From assembly GCA_018242485.1 (NCBI GenBank), contig JAFEBV010000036.1:36093-100092 (forward strand): a DNA stretch of 64,000 bases. The letters are read 5' to 3'. The position numbers and the translations under genes were made by a program. This DNA is from Pseudomonadota bacterium (lineage in GTDB: Bacteria > Pseudomonadota > Gammaproteobacteria > Xanthomonadales > Xanthomonadaceae). The notes beneath the pieces were generated by a model that made no database searches, had not been told where the DNA came from, and saw only the letters and a list, made by a program, of their open reading frames with translations. Each line of letters starts with the position of its first letter. Positions within the stretch are counted from its first letter, which is position 1. Positions 51,480 through 62,292 of the stretch are shown here, piece after piece.

Positions 51480-51503
51480 AAGTCTCGAGTCCGATATCGG
51501 AAA

Positions 51504-52076
51504 TCAAGCGTACCGGCTGCCCAGTGCCTCGACGATGCGCTCGAACACTTCTTCCATCGCGCCCACGCCGTCCACCGAGGTGAGTTTTTCCTGATGGCGG
51601 TAGTAGTCGATCACCGGCGCGGTCTGATCCTCATAGACCTGCAGGCGCTTGCGCACCGATTCGGGATTGTCGTCGGCGCGGTGTTCGGCCAGCGCGCGGC
51701 CGGCGAGGCGGGCGACCAGCAATTCGGTATCCACATCCAGTTGGATGGCACGCTCGACCGGCTGGCCGAGTTTGCCCAGCAGGACGTCAAGTGCGTGCGC
51801 TTGCGCGACGTTGCGCGGATAGCCGTCGAGGATGTAGCCCGAGCTGGTGTCGCCCTGCGACAGGCGTTCTTCGAGAATCGCCAACACGATGGCGTCGGAG
51901 ACCAGCCCGCCGGCGTCCATCACCGCCTTGGCTTGCAGGCCCAGCGCGGTGCCGGCCTTGACCGCCGCGCGCAGCAGTTCGCCGGTGGAGATGTGCGGGA
52001 CGCCGAAGTGGTCGCGCAGGCGGGCGGCCTGCGTGCCCTTGCCGGAGCCCGGCGCGCCCAGAAGTACCAGTCGCAT
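51504..52076 (-). CDS. adk: Adenylate kinase, short-LID form
   Basis: 190 residues from ATG 52076 (MRLVLLGAPGSGKGTQ). P-loop GAPGSGKGT, AMP site ISTGELLRAAV, DGYPRN and the LID region RADDNPESVRKRLQVY. At 190 residues it lacks the ~30-residue LID insertion of the E. coli enzyme, as in other xanthomonads. Interconverts ATP, AMP and ADP. Confidence 0.96.
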   Translation of the reverse strand: MRLVLLGAPGSGKGTQAARLRDHFGVPHISTGELLRAAVKAGTALGLQAKAVMDAGGLVSDAIVLAILEERLSQGDTSSGYILDGYPRNVAQAHALDVLLGKLGQPVERAIQLDVDTELLVARLAGRALAEHRADDNPESVRKRLQVYEDQTAPVIDYYRHQEKLTSVDGVGAMEEVFERIVEALGSRYA

Positions 52077-52300
52077 CGTCGATAGTCTCGTGAATGTCTT
52101 GCAGCGTGAGCACCATGGCCGGCCACATGCGGCTACACTGGCCGCAAGCCACCCACGCCTTGCCATGCGGAGGGTTCACGCTAACCGCTGGCCCGCGGGC
52201 AAGTCAAATCCGCTGCGGGTTTGTGTGTGCCGCGCGCCAACGAAGTCGCGTCGCCCCGCAGCCTGCCGCGCCGGTGGCAGCACGACATCCGGGAGGAGCC

Positions 52301-53554
52301 ATGGCCAGGGGCAACCTGCTGTACGCGCAATCCGGCGGCGTCACCGCGGTCATCAACGCCACCGCCGCGGCGGTGATCCACGCCGCGCGCTCGCACCACG
52401 TCAAGGTGCTGGCGGCGCGCAACGGCATCCTCGGCGCGCTGCGCGAGGAGCTGATCGACACCAGCCACGAGTCGGCGGCGAGCATCCGCGCGCTGGCGCA
52501 CACGCCTGGCGGCGCGTTCGGTTCGTGCCGCTACAAGCTCAAGGCGCCGGAAGTCGATCGCGCGCCCTACGAGCGCCTGATCGCGGTGTTCCGCGCGCAC
52601 GACATCCACGGCTTCCTCTACAACGGCGGCAACGATTCGGCCGACACCGCGCTGAAGCTGTCGAAGATCGCCGCCGAGTTCGGTTATCCGCTGACCTGCG
52701 TGGGCGTGCCCAAGACGGTGGACAACGATCTGGAAGTCACCGACTGCTGCCCCGGTTTCGCTTCAGCCGCGAAGTACACCGCGGTGTCGGTGCGCGAGGC
52801 GGCGCTGGATGTGGCGGCGATGGCCGACACTTCGACCAAGGTGTTCGTGTACGAGGCGATGGGTCGGCACGCCGGCTGGCTGGCCGCGGCGGCGGGCATG
52901 GCCGGGCACGGCCCCGATCAGGCGCCGCACCTGATCCTGTTCCCCGAGCGGGTGTTCGACGAAACCGATTTCCTCGCCCGCGTGCAGGCGATCGTGGCTC
53001 GGGTGGGGTATTGCGTGGTGGTCGCCTCCGAGGGCGTGCGCGGGCCGGATGGGCGCTTCCTGGCCGAGGCCGGCACGGTGGATTCCTTCGGCCACGCCCA
53101 GCTCGGCGGGGTCGCCCCGCATCTGGCGCAGATTGTGAAAGAAAAACTCGGCGTCAAGGTGCACTGGACGGTGCCCGATTACCTGCAACGCTCGGCGCGA
53201 CACATCGCCTCGGCGACCGACCTCAAGCACGCGCTGGCGGTCGGCCGCGCGGCGGTGAACTACGCGCTGGCCGGGCGCAACGCGGTGATGGCGGTGATCG
53301 TACGCACGGCCGATTCACCCTACCGCTGGAAGATCGCACCGGCGCCGCTGGCCGATCTGGCCAATCGCGAGAAGAAGTTGCCCGCGCATTTCGTCCGCGA
53401 GGACGGCCACGGCATCACCGCTGCCGCACGGCGTTACTTCGCCCCGCTGCTGCGTGGACAGGCACCGCCGCCATATGGCCGCGACGGCATGCCGCGTTAT
53501 GTCGCGCTGAAGAATCGGCCGGTGGGCAAATGCCTGCCGGCGTGGCAAGCATGA
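52301..53554 (+). CDS. pfp: Pyrophosphate-dependent 6-phosphofructokinase
   Basis: 417 residues, ATG 52301 with GGGAGGAG upstream. PFK fold with AQSGGVTAVINAT, GGND (109-112) where ATP enzymes keep GGDG, and PKTVDNDL with Lys138 where ATP enzymes differ; these residues mark PPi specificity. Also EAMGRHAGWLAA and ILFPE. It catalyses reversible phosphorylation of fructose-6-phosphate with PPi. Divergent from adk. An H+-pyrophosphatase lies 6 kb away on the same strand. Confidence 0.93.
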   Translation: MARGNLLYAQSGGVTAVINATAAAVIHAARSHHVKVLAARNGILGALREELIDTSHESAASIRALAHTPGGAFGSCRYKLKAPEVDRAPYERLIAVFRAHDIHGFLYNGGNDSADTALKLSKIAAEFGYPLTCVGVPKTVDNDLEVTDCCPGFASAAKYTAVSVREAALDVAAMADTSTKVFVYEAMGRHAGWLAAAAGMAGHGPDQAPHLILFPERVFDETDFLARVQAIVARVGYCVVVASEGVRGPDGRFLAEAGTVDSFGHAQLGGVAPHLAQIVKEKLGVKVHWTVPDYLQRSARHIASATDLKHALAVGRAAVNYALAGRNAVMAVIVRTADSPYRWKIAPAPLADLANREKKLPAHFVREDGHGITAAARRYFAPLLRGQAPPPYGRDGMPRYVALKNRPVGKCLPAWQA

Positions 53555-53563
53555 AGCAAGCCG

Positions 53564-54079
53564 TCAACAGCCCTTCATCGGCAGCACCATCGACGTGAAT
53601 ACCGGCACCGTCACCGGGTCGTGCGGCTTGTCGAGGTAGATGCGCGCGCGACCCTGGGCGTCCAGTGCCGGCGGCTGGTTGTTGCCGGGGCGTCGCCAGA
53701 TTTCGATGGTGGCGCGGCAGGATGGGGTGTCGGCACGGGTAATGACGATGCGATCGTTCAGGATCCAGTGGTTCGCGACGGTCGGCGCTTCCTTCAGGTG
53801 AGCCGCGTCGCGGTAGGCGGCGCGCTGCACGCACGGATCGCGCGGCAGCACCTCGATCCGATAGGGCTCTGCCGGATCGCCGGTGAACAGACCCTCCAGC
53901 CGCACGCAGGCCTCGGGGATGTTGCGCAAGGTGTGCAGAGTGCCGATGGGTTGCGGCGTGCTGCTGTTGGGTGCGCGCGCGATTTCCGGTGCCGGCGGCG
54001 TGGCGGCAAACGTGGTTGCCGCCGTAAGCGTCGCGAATGGCAGCGTCAAGACGAGCGCGATTGACCGGAAGCGGGTCAT
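53564..54079 (-). CDS. Exported protein of unknown function
   Basis: 171 residues, ATG 54079 with AAGGAAC upstream. Signal peptide (MTRFRSIALVLTLPFATLTAATTFA, cleaved near TFAATPP). Mature part has a conserved-looking core with four cysteines (EACVRLEG, RDPCVQRAAY, PSCRATIEIWRR, final GC), suggesting disulfides in the periplasm. Family not recognised. Convergent with pfp, 9 bases apart. Confidence 0.8.
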   Translation of the reverse strand: MTRFRSIALVLTLPFATLTAATTFAATPPAPEIARAPNSSTPQPIGTLHTLRNIPEACVRLEGLFTGDPAEPYRIEVLPRDPCVQRAAYRDAAHLKEAPTVANHWILNDRIVITRADTPSCRATIEIWRRPGNNQPPALDAQGRARIYLDKPHDPVTVPVFTSMVLPMKGC

Positions 54080-54294
54080 GTTTGCGTTCCTTTCACGGAT
54101 ATCAGGGTGGTAAAGACTGCCACAGCCGTACTGAATCGACGCATGTTCCCGTGTCGTCGAGACGATGCGTCTGGTTCCAGCGCGCATCGTCGCACCATCC
54201 CGGGCGTGCTGAAGCGCCTACCCACCGTTTACCGCCGGATTGTGTTAAAACTTCCCCTCTCTACGCACCCGTACGGTGCCCCACACCGGAAGCC

Positions 54295-55227
54295 ATGACC
54301 ATGCAGCAGCACAAGCTCGCCATCCTCGCCCTCGCCCTGACCCTGACCGCGCCCGCCTTCGCCGGCGGCGGCGTGGAAAACCAGAAGGGCTCGACCAAGA
54401 GCGCCGAAATCCCCCGCTGCGGCCATGTGCTTGGCACCATCGCGCTGGTCGATGGCGACGGTCGCGGCTGGGCGGCCTATGGGCTGGCCGCGCCCTCGAC
54501 CCTGCTCAAGACCTTCATCAACCGCTCCGGCTGCTTCAAGCTGGTCAACCGTGGCGCCGGCATGGAAGCGATCCAGCGTGAAAAGGCGCTGGCCGGACAG
54601 GGGCAGTTGCAACGCGGCTCCAACGAAGGCGGCGGGCAGATCAAGACCGCCGACTGGCTGCTGGTGGCCGACGTGGCCGGGCAGAACCAGAACTCCGGCG
54701 GCAGCGCCGTCGGTGGACTGGTCGGCGGGCTGGTCGGCGGGCGCGTGGGCGCGCTGGCGGCGGGCGTGCGCACCAGCAAGGTCGAGGCGCAGACCGTGCT
54801 GTCGCTGGTCAATACCCGCACCTCGGAGGAGGAATACAACATCGAGGGCTTCGCCAAGAAGACCGACATCGGCTTCGGCGGCGGCGGCTTCCTCGGCTGG
54901 GGCGGCGTCGGCGGTGGTGCCTACGAGAACACCGATGTGGGCAAGGTGGTCGGGCTGGCCTTCCTCGACGCCTACCGGCAGCTGGTCACGCAGATGGGCG
55001 GCATGAACGCCGACCAGGTCGCCTCCGCGCCGCGGCAGTCCTTCGTCGCCCGCATGCGCGCGGAAATGCACAGCTCGGCATCGGTTTCCTCGAGCATCGT
55101 GCGCCGCCTCGACCCGGGCATGATGGTCTATCCCACCGGCAACCAGCAGGGCATGTGGTGGGAAGTCGAGGACGAAAACGGCAACACCGGCTGGGTGCTG
55201 AACGACAAGCTCGAGCCCAAGAAGTGA
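54295..55227 (+). CDS. CsgG-like exported protein with SH3-type C-terminus
   Basis: 310 residues, ATG 54295. Signal peptide (LAILALALTLTAPAFA, then GGG). The central part carries a CsgG/curli-secretion-like fold: LLKTFINRSGCFKLVNRG, AMEAIQ-type helix, KTADWLLVADV, a glycine-rich membrane-interacting segment (GGLVGGLVGGRVGALAAG) and SLVNTRTSEEEYNIEG. The last 45 residues (DPGMMVYPTGNQQGMWWEV) look like a bacterial SH3 domain. No lipobox Cys is evident, unlike true CsgG, so it may be a soluble periplasmic relative. Confidence 0.83.
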   Translation: MTMQQHKLAILALALTLTAPAFAGGGVENQKGSTKSAEIPRCGHVLGTIALVDGDGRGWAAYGLAAPSTLLKTFINRSGCFKLVNRGAGMEAIQREKALAGQGQLQRGSNEGGGQIKTADWLLVADVAGQNQNSGGSAVGGLVGGLVGGRVGALAAGVRTSKVEAQTVLSLVNTRTSEEEYNIEGFAKKTDIGFGGGGFLGWGGVGGGAYENTDVGKVVGLAFLDAYRQLVTQMGGMNADQVASAPRQSFVARMRAEMHSSASVSSSIVRRLDPGMMVYPTGNQQGMWWEVEDENGNTGWVLNDKLEPKK

Positions 55228-55331
55228 GCTGAACCGACCGGGTTCGTCGCCGCGACGCAATCCGGTCGATAAAACTGTCTCCATGGCCCGGATGCGGCGA
55301 AGCAACCGCCGGGACGAGCGTGTTCCAGTGT

Positions 55332-56117
55332 TCAACCCTTGCTGCGAGCGCCCGCGAACATCGCATATCCAACCATCACGAAGCATGCGAAATACGCCAG
55401 CGCTTCCGCATTCGAATCGAACACCGATGGCGGCATCTTGCTGCCCTTGTCCGATGCGATGTATTCCACCATCGTTGCGGCGTACGGACTCAACGCCCCC
55501 CAGCCCGTGCTGAGCGTGCCCAGCGTCGCCACCCACAGCATGAACCCCATGCCGACTGGCGCCATGATGTTGGAGAACCGCAATGCCACCGCGTATTGCA
55601 ATGCGACGATCGGCAGCGTGCCGATGAAATAACAGAGCGAATCGCGTGCGACGATCGACCAAGGGATCGGTGCCGACGGCAGCGACACGCCCGGCACGAG
55701 CAGCGCAGGGATGGCAGCCGTCAGCCACGACGCCACGCAGAAGACAGCAATGAACAGCGCGATCATGGACACGATCACCGCCAGCTTGGCGAAATAAAGC
55801 GTTTGCGTCCCGACGGGAAGCGTGTGCACCTGCTTCCAGGCATGGTTGCGGTATTCCACCTGCACCACCATGCTGGTCGCCAGCACTGCGCCCATCGGCA
55901 GGAAAAAGATCGCCGAGGATTCCCAGACCGCATGCCAAAGGCGTTCCCAGTAGTCCGGTGCGGCATGCAGGGCGGTCAGACCGCGGTACCGCAGCAGCCG
56001 CATTGCCAGCACGATGGACGGCGTGAAGCAGGCGCAGGCAACGACCATCCACACCGTCCATGTGCGACGTAGCTTCAGCCACTCGCCGCGCAGCACGTCC
56101 AGGAAAGCGGAGCTCAT
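55332..56117 (-). CDS. ABC-2-type transporter permease
   Basis: 261 residues from ATG 56117, overlapping the ATPase stop (ATGA 56114-56117). Six membrane segments: about 19-38, 64-85, 108-134, 145-165, 174-205 and 240-256. The FLDVLRGEWLKLRRTW start is characteristic of bacitracin/lantibiotic-type exporter permeases. Together with the ATPase it forms a two-gene exporter; export target unknown. Confidence 0.87.
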   Translation of the reverse strand: MSSAFLDVLRGEWLKLRRTWTVWMVVACACFTPSIVLAMRLLRYRGLTALHAAPDYWERLWHAVWESSAIFFLPMGAVLATSMVVQVEYRNHAWKQVHTLPVGTQTLYFAKLAVIVSMIALFIAVFCVASWLTAAIPALLVPGVSLPSAPIPWSIVARDSLCYFIGTLPIVALQYAVALRFSNIMAPVGMGFMLWVATLGTLSTGWGALSPYAATMVEYIASDKGSKMPPSVFDSNAEALAYFACFVMVGYAMFAGARSKG

Positions 56118-57046
56118 GCCGCTTCGCGGCACGAGCCGCCCTCGGTCATGTCCATGAAGATGTTCTCCAGATCTACCTGTTCCTGCACGACCGCAACGCC
56201 ATGAATGCCGATGCCTGAGCCGACGAGGCCGGCAACGATTGCCTCGATGCCGGCGTCATCCAGATGGGGCAATGTCAGGCCTGCCGCGTTCCTTCGCACG
56301 ATATGACCCGCCTGCCGCAGCCAAGATGCGGCACCGGCATCATCGCTGGTGCGCAAGCGCACCTCGCTGACGGCGCGTCGATGTGCGTGCAAGTCGTCGA
56401 TGCTCCCCTGGAACAACAGCTTCCCGCGATGGAGGATGCCGACGTGGGTGGCGAATTTTTCGACCTCTGCCAGCAGATGGCTGGACACCAGGAAAGTGAT
56501 GCCGCATTCGCGATTCAAGCGCTGGAGCAATTGGCGCATCTCGACGATGCCTCCCGGATCGAGGCCATTGGTCGGTTCGTCGAGGATCAGGAGATCCGGC
56601 CCGTGCAACAAGGCCATCGCCAGTCCCAATCGCTGCTTCATGCCCAGCGAAAACTGCGCCGCGCGCTTGCCTTGCGTGTCAGAAAGACCGACCCACGACA
56701 GAACCTCATCGATACGCGCCGCCGGGCAACGATGAATGCGCTGCAGCAGCAACAGGTTCTCATGCGCCGTGAGGTTTCCGTACGCCGCGGGACTCTCGAT
56801 CATTGCACCGATCCGGCGCATGGCCTTTGGACGATTGCTTCCCGACAAGCGGCCGCCGAAAACCAGGATTTCGCCATCCTGTGGTGCGAGCAGACCCAAC
56901 AGCAGCCGTAGCGTAGTGGTCTTGCCAGCGCCGTTTGGCCCCAGGAAGCCATATATGGCACCGGCTGGAACCGCCAGATCGATGCCCTCGAGGGCGACGC
57001 CGCCACGAAAGCGATATGTCAACTGGCGGGTCTGAAGGCAGAGCAT
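56114..57046 (-). CDS. ABC transporter ATP-binding protein, BcrA-like
   Basis: 310 residues. Walker A GPNGAGKT (36-43), Q-loop region, signature FSLGMKQRLGLAMAL, Walker B LLILDEPTNGLDP and the H-loop SSHLLAEVE. The C-terminal extension (about 225-310) matches the BcrA/lantibiotic-immunity subfamily. Divergent from the DUF2975-HTH pair across an AT-rich spacer. Confidence 0.93.
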   Translation of the reverse strand: MLCLQTRQLTYRFRGGVALEGIDLAVPAGAIYGFLGPNGAGKTTTLRLLLGLLAPQDGEILVFGGRLSGSNRPKAMRRIGAMIESPAAYGNLTAHENLLLLQRIHRCPAARIDEVLSWVGLSDTQGKRAAQFSLGMKQRLGLAMALLHGPDLLILDEPTNGLDPGGIVEMRQLLQRLNRECGITFLVSSHLLAEVEKFATHVGILHRGKLLFQGSIDDLHAHRRAVSEVRLRTSDDAGAASWLRQAGHIVRRNAAGLTLPHLDDAGIEAIVAGLVGSGIGIHGVAVVQEQVDLENIFMDMTEGGSCREAA

Positions 57047-57122
57047 CGCGCGTTGTTTGTTTTGTTGTTAGAGTTAAAGTTACCCAATCCAAAGTTTTAA
57101 GTCAAACTTAAATTCAACTGTC
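57047..57122. promoter_or_regulatory. AT-rich divergent promoter region with inverted repeat
   Basis: About 76 bases between the ABC operon and the DUF2975 gene are far more AT-rich than the surroundings. AAGTTT (57092-57097) and AAACTT (57104-57109) form an inverted repeat with a 6-base spacer, and GTTAAAGTT words recur upstream. Likely operator for the HTH protein encoded two genes downstream. Confidence 0.6.
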
Positions 57123-57629
57123 GTGAACACTCTGCCGCTACCCATGTCCCTGCGTACCCGCAGTGCTCGCCTGGCCCGCTGGATCGGCATCTTGATGGCC
57201 GTGCTTGCGTCGATGCTGTTTACTGAGCGCTTCGGGGCCATCGGCGTCGATCTCCTGCGCGAGGGCGTGTCTGCCTCGATTCGCCTCCGATTCGGAATGG
57301 CGGCAACGGCGGCCATGCCGGAAGCCTTCTACATCTCGGCGCTCTGGTGGATCCGCGCCGCCTTGCGCGAACTGGCCACCGGCGCATTCCACACCTCCGT
57401 GCTGGCGGCGGCTTTGCAGCGTGTCGGTACGCTCCTCGCGCTCGGTGCAGCGGCCGCTCTGTTTGTGGTACCGAGCCTGCAACGGCTCCTCGGTTCCGAT
57501 CCGGGCTATCTGATCGCCTACGACATCCGCAGCATCGCGCTGTGCGTGGTAGGCGCGACACTCGCCATGCTGGCTCAAGTGCTTGAGCGTGCAGGAGAAG
57601 TGCAGTCCGAACTCGACGGGATGTTCTGA
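57123..57629 (+). CDS. DUF2975-like membrane protein
   Basis: 168 residues. Four hydrophobic segments: about 18-35, 58-78, 95-116 and 132-150 (SIALCVVGATLAMLAQVL). The pattern and the immediate downstream small XRE-type regulator (TGATG overlap) fit the DUF2975-HTH pairs common in proteobacteria. The start is weakly defined: GTG/ATG options near 57123-57144. Possibly a membrane partner of the regulator. Confidence 0.75.
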   Translation: MNTLPLPMSLRTRSARLARWIGILMAVLASMLFTERFGAIGVDLLREGVSASIRLRFGMAATAAMPEAFYISALWWIRAALRELATGAFHTSVLAAALQRVGTLLALGAAAALFVVPSLQRLLGSDPGYLIAYDIRSIALCVVGATLAMLAQVLERAGEVQSELDGMF

Positions 57630-57871
57630 TGCCGATCCGCATCACGCTCGACGACGTGTTGGCGCACTCCGGCCTTACCGCACGGGACGTGGCGGCCCGC
57701 ATAGGGGTCAGCGAAACCCACCTGTCCCTGTTCCGCTCGGGCAAGGTGCGCGGAGTCAGGTTTTCCACACTGGCCAAACTGTGCCTGGTGCTGGACTGCC
57801 AGCCCGGCGCTTTGCTGGCCTACGATCCGAATCCGTCGGATCTCGACCGCCCTGGCGAGGGTGAAGTTTGA
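57629..57871 (+). CDS. XRE/YozG-type helix-turn-helix regulator
   Basis: 80 residues, overlapping the preceding stop. HTH: LTARDVAARIGVSETHLSLFRSG, followed by RFSTLAKLCLVLDCQPGALLAY, the hallmark of the small Cro/CI-type proteins paired with DUF2975. Probably controls its own operon and perhaps the divergent ABC transporter through the AT-rich spacer. Confidence 0.87.
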   Translation: MPIRITLDDVLAHSGLTARDVAARIGVSETHLSLFRSGKVRGVRFSTLAKLCLVLDCQPGALLAYDPNPSDLDRPGEGEV

Positions 57872-58326
57872 GGCCTTCGTCCGCCTCAGTCCGTGTATCG
57901 CTTCGCGATTCGAGAGCCCAAGTGTCCACGATACCGGCAACTTGGCGCGGGTCGACCGGCTTTACGATAATCGCTTGGTTCAGCCGCATCGGGCAGTCTG
58001 AACCCGCTGGGAAAACCACCTGTTCGAACCATCATTCGGCCGACTTCGGCCACCGTTGTACGACGTCGCGTCGGATCGCTGGATCTCGAGCGGCGGTGGT
58101 GCCTCGACGGCACACATCGGCTGGGCGTGGAAAAGTATCGCTGCGGCGGATGTCGGGATCGGTGTTCGCATCGGCAGGATCCGGGGATCGAATGAAGCCG
58201 CGAGGCTGCCACGTTCGCCCTGCACAGTGTCCTAGGAAAATTGCTGCGAATCGGTACTTGCCGTCAAAGCCTAAGGAAGCGTAGGCTGCGCCGGGTGGAA
58301 CGTTGCACCAAACAGGGGATCTTTCG
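57872..58326. other. 455-bp intergenic region holding a dispersed 100-bp repeat
   Basis: No gene seen. 57954-58053 is about 83% identical (17 mismatches by eye) to 59818-59917 upstream of hppA. It contains GGTTCAG/CTGAACC, a 7-bp stem with a 14-base loop. The remainder (58054-58326) is unassigned apart from the GGGGA ribosome-binding site before 58327. Confidence 0.7.
57954..58053. repeat. 100-bp dispersed repeat, copy 1
   Basis: Ends with ACCATCATTCGGCCGACTTC in common with copy 2. Shares CGATAATCG and AACCCGCTGG with it. Contains a perfect GGTTCAG/CTGAACC hairpin. Confidence 0.75.
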
Positions 58327-59043
58327 ATGAAGTTTTCAATGAGAGCGCAGAGCGCTCTCGTTTCGATGTTGGCTGCGGGTGCCTGTTTCGCCCAGTCAGC
58401 GGCCCCATCTGGCGCAAATCCTGCCCCTGCAATCCCGTCGACTGCTCAAGTTTCCCCCTCACCACAGCCCGGTGCAGAAGTAGCCGCTGCGGCTGCGCCG
58501 TGTTGCACGCTCGCCAAGGACACGGTCGTTGAAATTGAGATCGCGGAAACCTTGAATTCCGCACAACAGAAACCCGGCGACAAATTCAAATTGCGGCTGG
58601 CCGAGCCGGTGATGCAGGCGGGCGTGCCGGTGCTGCCGGCGGGGGTGGAAGGCGTCGGCGAAATCATCGATGCCGGCCCGTCGCGCGGTGGCGGCGCGCC
58701 CGGCAAGTTGATCGTCGCGGCGCGCTACTTGGACTATGACGGCGTGCAACTGCGGCTGCACGCGATGAAGCTAGGCGGTGCGGGCAAGGATACGATCGGT
58801 GCTTCGCTGGGCGCCGGGATCGTGATCGGCCCGTTCGCGATGTTCATCAAGGGACACAACATGGAGTTCCCGGCCGGCACACGCGCGCAGGCCAAGTTGG
58901 GCGCCGCGGTCAATCTGCCGCCGCTCGCACCGCAACCTGTGCCGGCCCCCGCGAATGCCAACGTTCCCTCTACGTCACCACTTGCTTCACCCGCTGCCTC
59001 ACACGCTGCTCCGACCACGCCTGCACCATCCACCCAGGAGTAA
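58327..59043 (+). CDS. Exported protein of unknown function
   Basis: 238 residues, ATG 58327 with GGGGA upstream. Signal peptide (MKFSMRAQSALVSMLAAGACFA, cut after CFA). The core (about 65-195) has KPGDKFKLRLAEPVMQAG, LPAGVEGVGEIIDAG and a glycine-rich helix (GASLGAGIVIGPFAMFIKG) that could associate with membrane. Pro/Ala-rich tails flank it. Four bases before the next gene, so cotranscribed. Family not recognised; the resistance-to-extraction beta repeats resemble type IV secretion-associated exported proteins only vaguely. Confidence 0.75.
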   Translation: MKFSMRAQSALVSMLAAGACFAQSAAPSGANPAPAIPSTAQVSPSPQPGAEVAAAAAPCCTLAKDTVVEIEIAETLNSAQQKPGDKFKLRLAEPVMQAGVPVLPAGVEGVGEIIDAGPSRGGGAPGKLIVAARYLDYDGVQLRLHAMKLGGAGKDTIGASLGAGIVIGPFAMFIKGHNMEFPAGTRAQAKLGAAVNLPPLAPQPVPAPANANVPSTSPLASPAASHAAPTTPAPSTQE

Positions 59044-59047
59044 TTCG

Positions 59048-59728
59048 ATGTCTCTTGCTATCCGTTGCGCCCTCGTCGGCGCGTTGATGTTCGCCACGAC
59101 TGCGCATGCGCAGAACACGCAACCAGTCGCCGATGCTGCTGCGGCCCCTGCTGCCACGCCGGCAACTGCTCAGGCCGCGCCCGCTGCCGATGCCAGTCAG
59201 TCCACGACCCCGGCGGCCACGCCCGCGCCCGCTGCCGATGCCAGTCAGTCTGCGACCCCGGCGGCCACACCCGCGCCCGCTGCCGATGCCAGTCAGTCCA
59301 CGACTCCGGCGGCCACGCCCGCGCCCGCTGCCTCGACGGCCCAGGCCGCGACAACGACTTCTCCCACGGCAGCCGCTGTTGCCGCCGGCAAGGTCGGCGC
59401 GCCGCCGGAAGGCAAGGGCCAGATCGTGTTCTTCCGCGAAAAGAAGTTCGTCGGTGCCGCCGTCAGCTTCAAGGTGCGCGAGGGCGACAAGGAGCTCGGA
59501 AAACTCAGTTACGGCTCCTATTTCGTGGTTCCGGTCGAACCCGGCAAGCACGACTACATCGTGCACTCCGAAGCCAAGGACACGCTGCACATGGAAATCG
59601 AAGCCGGCGAAACCTACTACGTCGTCGGTTCGATCAGCATGGGCTTCCTGGTCGGTCGCCCTAACCTGGCTCCGACCGACAAGGCCGAGTTCGACCATGT
59701 TGCGGATGGCCTGAAGCTCGCGAACTGA
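59048..59728 (+). CDS. DUF2846-like exported protein with 16-residue tandem repeats
   Basis: 226 residues. Signal peptide (MSLAIRCALVGALMFATTAHA). Residues 44-91 are three copies of a 16-residue unit with the core AADASQSTTPAATP, encoded by three near-identical 48-bp units (59177-59320). The C-terminal domain (about 118-226; GQIVFFREKKFVGAAVSF, VVPVEPGKHDYIVHSE, EAGETYYVVGSISMG) matches DUF2846-type small envelope proteins. Follows the exported protein at 58327 after four bases. Confidence 0.83.
   Translation: MSLAIRCALVGALMFATTAHAQNTQPVADAAAAPAATPATAQAAPAADASQSTTPAATPAPAADASQSATPAATPAPAADASQSTTPAATPAPAASTAQAATTTSPTAAAVAAGKVGAPPEGKGQIVFFREKKFVGAAVSFKVREGDKELGKLSYGSYFVVPVEPGKHDYIVHSEAKDTLHMEIEAGETYYVVGSISMGFLVGRPNLAPTDKAEFDHVADGLKLAN
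59177..59320. repeat. 48-bp tandem repeat (three copies) inside a gene
   Basis: Units begin at 59177, 59225 and 59273, each starting GCGCCCGCTGCC; a partial fourth begins at 59321. Differences between units are single bases, so copy number may vary between strains. Confidence 0.85.
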
Positions 59729-59755
59729 TCCGCCCGCGTTGCGTATGCATCGCCT

Positions 59756-59785
59756 GACGCCCGGTCTCGCCGGGCGTCGACTTTT
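59756..59785 (+). terminator. Rho-independent terminator after the DUF2846 gene
   Basis: GACGCCCGG and CCGGGCGTC form a 9-bp stem with the loop TCTCG, followed by GACTTTT. It lies 28 bases after the stop at 59728. Confidence 0.75.
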
Positions 59786-59817
59786 GGGCATGCATGCGGG
59801 CCGGAATAGCGCCAGCC

Positions 59818-59917
59818 GGCCGGCTTTGCGATAATCGCCCGGTTCAGCCGCCGCGTGCGGCCCGAACCCGCTGGAAAATCCACCTATTTGAACCATCATT
59901 CGGCCGTCCTCGGCCAT
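59818..59917. repeat. 100-bp dispersed repeat, copy 2, in the hppA leader
   Basis: Partner of 57954-58053. Includes TGCGATAAT (59827-59835), which fits an extended -10 promoter element, and a GGTTC...GAACC hairpin. Ends 14 bases before the hppA start, so it may be part of the hppA promoter/leader. Confidence 0.75.
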
Positions 59918-59930
59918 GGGGAGCGCGTTC

Positions 59931-62000
<2,070 letters not shown>

Positions 62001-62035
62001 TCAAGCTGTCGATGTCGCGCGCAGCGCGACGATCG

Positions 62036-62107
62036 CTCACCCTCTCCCTTTGGCTGAGGTTGCTTGGCGAGACACAGTCGAGCCTGGCAACGGGATGGGG
62101 TGAGGGT
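62036..62107. repeat. BIME-like element after hppA
   Basis: Starts CTCACCCTCTCCC and ends GGGATGGGGTGAGGGT, so its ends are inverted copies. Variant of the CCCTCATCCG family. Lies between the hppA stop and the terminator. Confidence 0.6.
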
Positions 62108-62125
62108 TCGACCCTCGCGAACTCC

Positions 62126-62160
62126 AAAGAAAACCCCGCCTCCGCGCGGGGTTTTCTTTT
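62126..62160 (+). terminator. Rho-independent terminator of hppA
   Basis: AAAGAAAACCCCGC pairs perfectly with GCGGGGTTTTCTTT (14-bp stem, 6-base loop CTCCGC), ending in a T-run. The A-rich left side means it could work in both directions. Confidence 0.92.
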
Positions 62161-62292
62161 CCCCGTCCACCTATTCCGCAGAAACGCCCCGAGGATGAAT
62201 CGCCGCCAACCGCGGTGCTGTCAAGTGTTTCCCCTCTGTCGGCAGAGCGCGTGGCGCTGCGTTGTCTCCTGCACAACCCCCGGAGACCCGCC

